Shown here one piece after another: positions 61,583 to 64,000 of a stretch of DNA of 64,000 bases. The first letter of the stretch is position 1. Every line of letters begins with the position of its first letter. The notes under the pieces were generated by a model. It saw only the letters and a program-made list of their open reading frames with translations. It was not told where the DNA came from and ran no database searches. The position numbers and the translations under genes were made by a program. Origin of the DNA: Erpobdella octoculata (lineage: Eukaryota > Annelida > Clitellata > Hirudinida > Erpobdellidae); NCBI GenBank assembly GCA_963978895.1, contig OZ022238.1:17845371-17909370 (forward strand), read 5' to 3'.

Positions 61583-61734
61583 TGCAGTTGAACTAAAATA
61601 AAAAAAGGAAAGTAAAATTTCAAAACAGCAAATAATTTATTTGAAATAAATAAAAAATAAAAATAAAAAATCGTATATCAACATCATCATATCAGTAATC
61701 TTATTTTTTGTTTCTACAGTCTGTGCTATGATTT

Positions 61735-61774
61735 AAAATGCCTTTAAGATAAGATTTTATCTTAAAGGCATTTT
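61735..61774. repeat. Perfect 18-base inverted repeat upstream of gene B
   Basis: AAAATGCCTTTAAGATAA and its exact complement around GATT. A second, one-mismatch palindrome centred on GAATTC lies at 61868–61899. Regulatory or foldback role unknown. Confidence 0.7.
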
Positions 61775-61909
61775 GGTTTTTCAATAATCTTAGACCCTGT
61801 AGGCTAGACCTTTTAGATATTTTTTAGTCATACGTAAATAACACCAGGAGTAAGAGTTGGAACAATTTATATTCGCTTTTGAATTCAAAAACGAATATAT
61901 CAGGCTCCT

Positions 61910-64000
61910 GTCCTTCGTTTTCATAAAAATAGTAAATGTTTTTAAACTATTGACAATTTCCAATGGCGACTTTTGACTGTACTTTCTGTAACTAACTCTG
62001 TTTTTGAGAAAACAATTCAAAAAGACTTTTGGACAAATTGGATTATAAAACATTTTTTATATTATTTTATTATAACTTAGCAAAAAAATGTTCTGGAACA
62101 TCCCAGCTCTGTGTATTAAAACAACGCAAAAAAGGGTTACATGGTTATGACGTTGTAGAATCGCATTATGCTTAAAACGTTTGCATCATAATTTATTTTT
62201 GAAATTGAACAATATAATTATTAAAAATTTAAAAGAATTTTGATTGGTTAAATTGTAAGTCACATGACAGAGCTTTTGTCAATGATTCCGAATAGAAAGA
62301 AGACGCCTAAGCAAGCGCATAGCGAAAGTACGCGTAGGACCAACCGATACACCTACTACGACCAGGTGTAACTCCTGTCAAAGTCGAAACTTAAAAGAGA
62401 TGGAATGGAATGAAATTCTATTGTAATTCTCAGTGGCTTATAACTCAAGTTTTGATATTCGTTGAGGGGAAGGTCATTTAATGTTAATTTTAGCATAAAA
62501 CTTGATCGTCTGTGCGTGCTCTCGTCTCGCTTGAACGGATATGTAAGATATCACTTATGAATGTGTGTCAGGAGTTTAAGTAAAATTATGTGTCACACAC
62601 ACACACAAACACACACAAACAGACTCAAACTGGGGTTGTCAATTTGTAAACAGACAATTGAGTTGGTTGTCTGAAATGTTATGTTGGGTTATGGTAGTTA
62701 TGGGGTTTTAAATTAATATTTTTTTACTTCATTTGATTTAATATAATCATTTAAGAATTTTTTCATATACTGCTTATTAATTGCATTTTGAGTTTAGTTT
62801 TCAGTAATTGATTTTTGCGCCAATTAACGTTTTTATGTAATTAAAAATTAGATGTGAAAGTATAACTGACCAATTAAATGTACAAACATAACTGACCAAC
62901 GTTCAGTGACTTTTATCTTTCCAGGCAGCCGGGTTCAATTTCCCCTGAAAACCCGACCTTTCCCCTTCCGAAAAATCCCAAGCTGAAATTTTCTTTTTTT
63001 TAGTATTTTATTTAACGTCTACAGATTAGTGGATCCTCTATGTTTTATTTAACATTTTTGACAGAATGTGTATCTTATAACGTTGGTATTTAATTTAACT
63101 TCAGTATAAAAATCAAACATACAAATAAAGAATATTAATACTCATAAATCATTTTGAACAATAGAGTGAAAAACACGCAGGCTTGTTCAAATTTATTTAG
63201 TTATGTTGCACCTCTTCCAGGCATGTCAATTAAAGGCACAGGGAAGACATTCTCATCATGGTTTTGAAATTTGTTTCTACTCACTCAAAAGTGGGTCCTC
63301 TAATTTTGAAGTGGGTTTTTTTATTTTAATGCCCCAGGGACGTCATTTGTGATCAAAAATGGGTGGAGCAATAAAAAATGTCATAATTGTAAAAAGACAT
63401 AAACTTTATATTTTTATAAAAATTCTGCCAAGTCCTTTAAACATTTTTGGTAATGATTTTGTCCATTTAAATTTTTCCCAACTAGTTTTTTTTTGGTGAC
63501 AAGTACATAAATAACGTTTATGTTCATGATTATGTTCAACTTATTTGATTGAACAACGACACTTTACGTTGGTTTTTCACGCTGTAGGGTAAAGTGTTTT
63601 ATTCAACAAACAAAATAAATCGTAAGCAAAACAGAATCAAAAAGACAGTTATGTTAGGTTCACTTTCGCCCAAACTATCAGCGTAGAAAAGTGTCACCAA
63701 GAAATTAGTTCCATCCACAAATCGCGGTGGTCACCAGGTGAAATGTATCGAATAAGTTATCCCGCCGGATAAGATGAGATAAGACGGTCATTAAATGTTA
63801 AAGAATCTCGGGTTAATGTTGCGAAGCAACACGTCGTACAGTTCAACTTCAACTGTAATTTATATGCATGATGTAAGTTGGGTTTTTTATTTTTTCCTTC
63901 CCCCTTTTTTCTTTCTCCCCCCATCTGTTTTTTGCCGGGCGAAGCTGAGCCCGCTTGTACAGAGATAGAAGCTACCGCCAACGTTCTCGTTTAAACAGGA
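61910..64000. other. Region upstream of gene B, no gene recognised
   Basis: Should contain the leader exon and promoter of gene B, but I cannot place them. A short CA-rich microsatellite is at 62594–62622. The ORF at 63757–63981 (−) has no recognisable family. Confidence 0.4.

Noticed and set aside
63757..63981. − strand ORF at the right edge
   Set aside because: Basic, low-complexity stretch without recognisable domain or splice support.

Overview
This is eukaryotic, almost certainly invertebrate animal DNA. It is AT-rich, has large introns with GT–AG splice sites, long microsatellites, and extracellular-matrix proteins built from VWA, EGF, collagen and transmembrane modules. LTR, LINE, Helitron, hAT and pogo-like elements are all present. 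I cannot fix the phylum from sequence alone. One 200-base run of N (18801–19000) is an assembly gap.

Layout. (1) 1–2900, + strand: a decayed LINE endonuclease fragment, then the last two exons of a PANK4-type (DUF89 4'-phosphopantetheine phosphatase) gene. (2) 3496–22016, − strand: gene A, 25 reconstructed exons (about 1617 aa). Its order is signal peptide, jelly-roll (galactose-binding-like) domain, long Gly-X-Y collagen region, EGF-like, two VWA domains, six-cysteine module, two EGF domains, transmembrane helix, short cytoplasmic tail. (3) 22050–32840: intergenic DNA with a hAT/DUF4371 remnant, a complete-looking non-autonomous Helitron carrying a ~157-bp satellite, and a pogo-like remnant. 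(4) 32847–61582, − strand: gene B, 34 reconstructed exons (about 1982 aa). Its order is signal peptide, VWA, Thr-rich linker, VWA, Thr/Pro micro-exons, collagen, EGF-like, VWA, VWA, six-cysteine module, EGF, EGF, transmembrane helix, tail. (5) 61600–64000: presumed upstream region of gene B.

Genes A and B are head-to-tail paralogues. From the collagen region to the tail their exon lengths run in parallel (180-132-162-180 … 324-144-180-180-180-213-144), all collagen exons are phase 1–1, and the concatenated coding lengths divide exactly by three. They differ mainly in the N-terminal module: jelly-roll in A, two VWA domains in B. Both look like membrane-anchored collagens displaying adhesion modules on the cell surface. 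Partner and role are unknown.

Each gene holds, in an intron and antisense to the gene, a copy of the same short LTR retrotransposon (6957–10177 and 42728–45906) with perfect 5-bp target duplications. The element encodes gag with a SCAN-like capsid region, a CCHC knuckle and a DTG protease, then a segment resembling eukaryotic initiation factor 4B, then only the last residues of an RNase H. Integrase and reverse transcriptase are missing. This apparent host-gene capture in a Gmr1-like, non-autonomous element is the most unusual object in the window.
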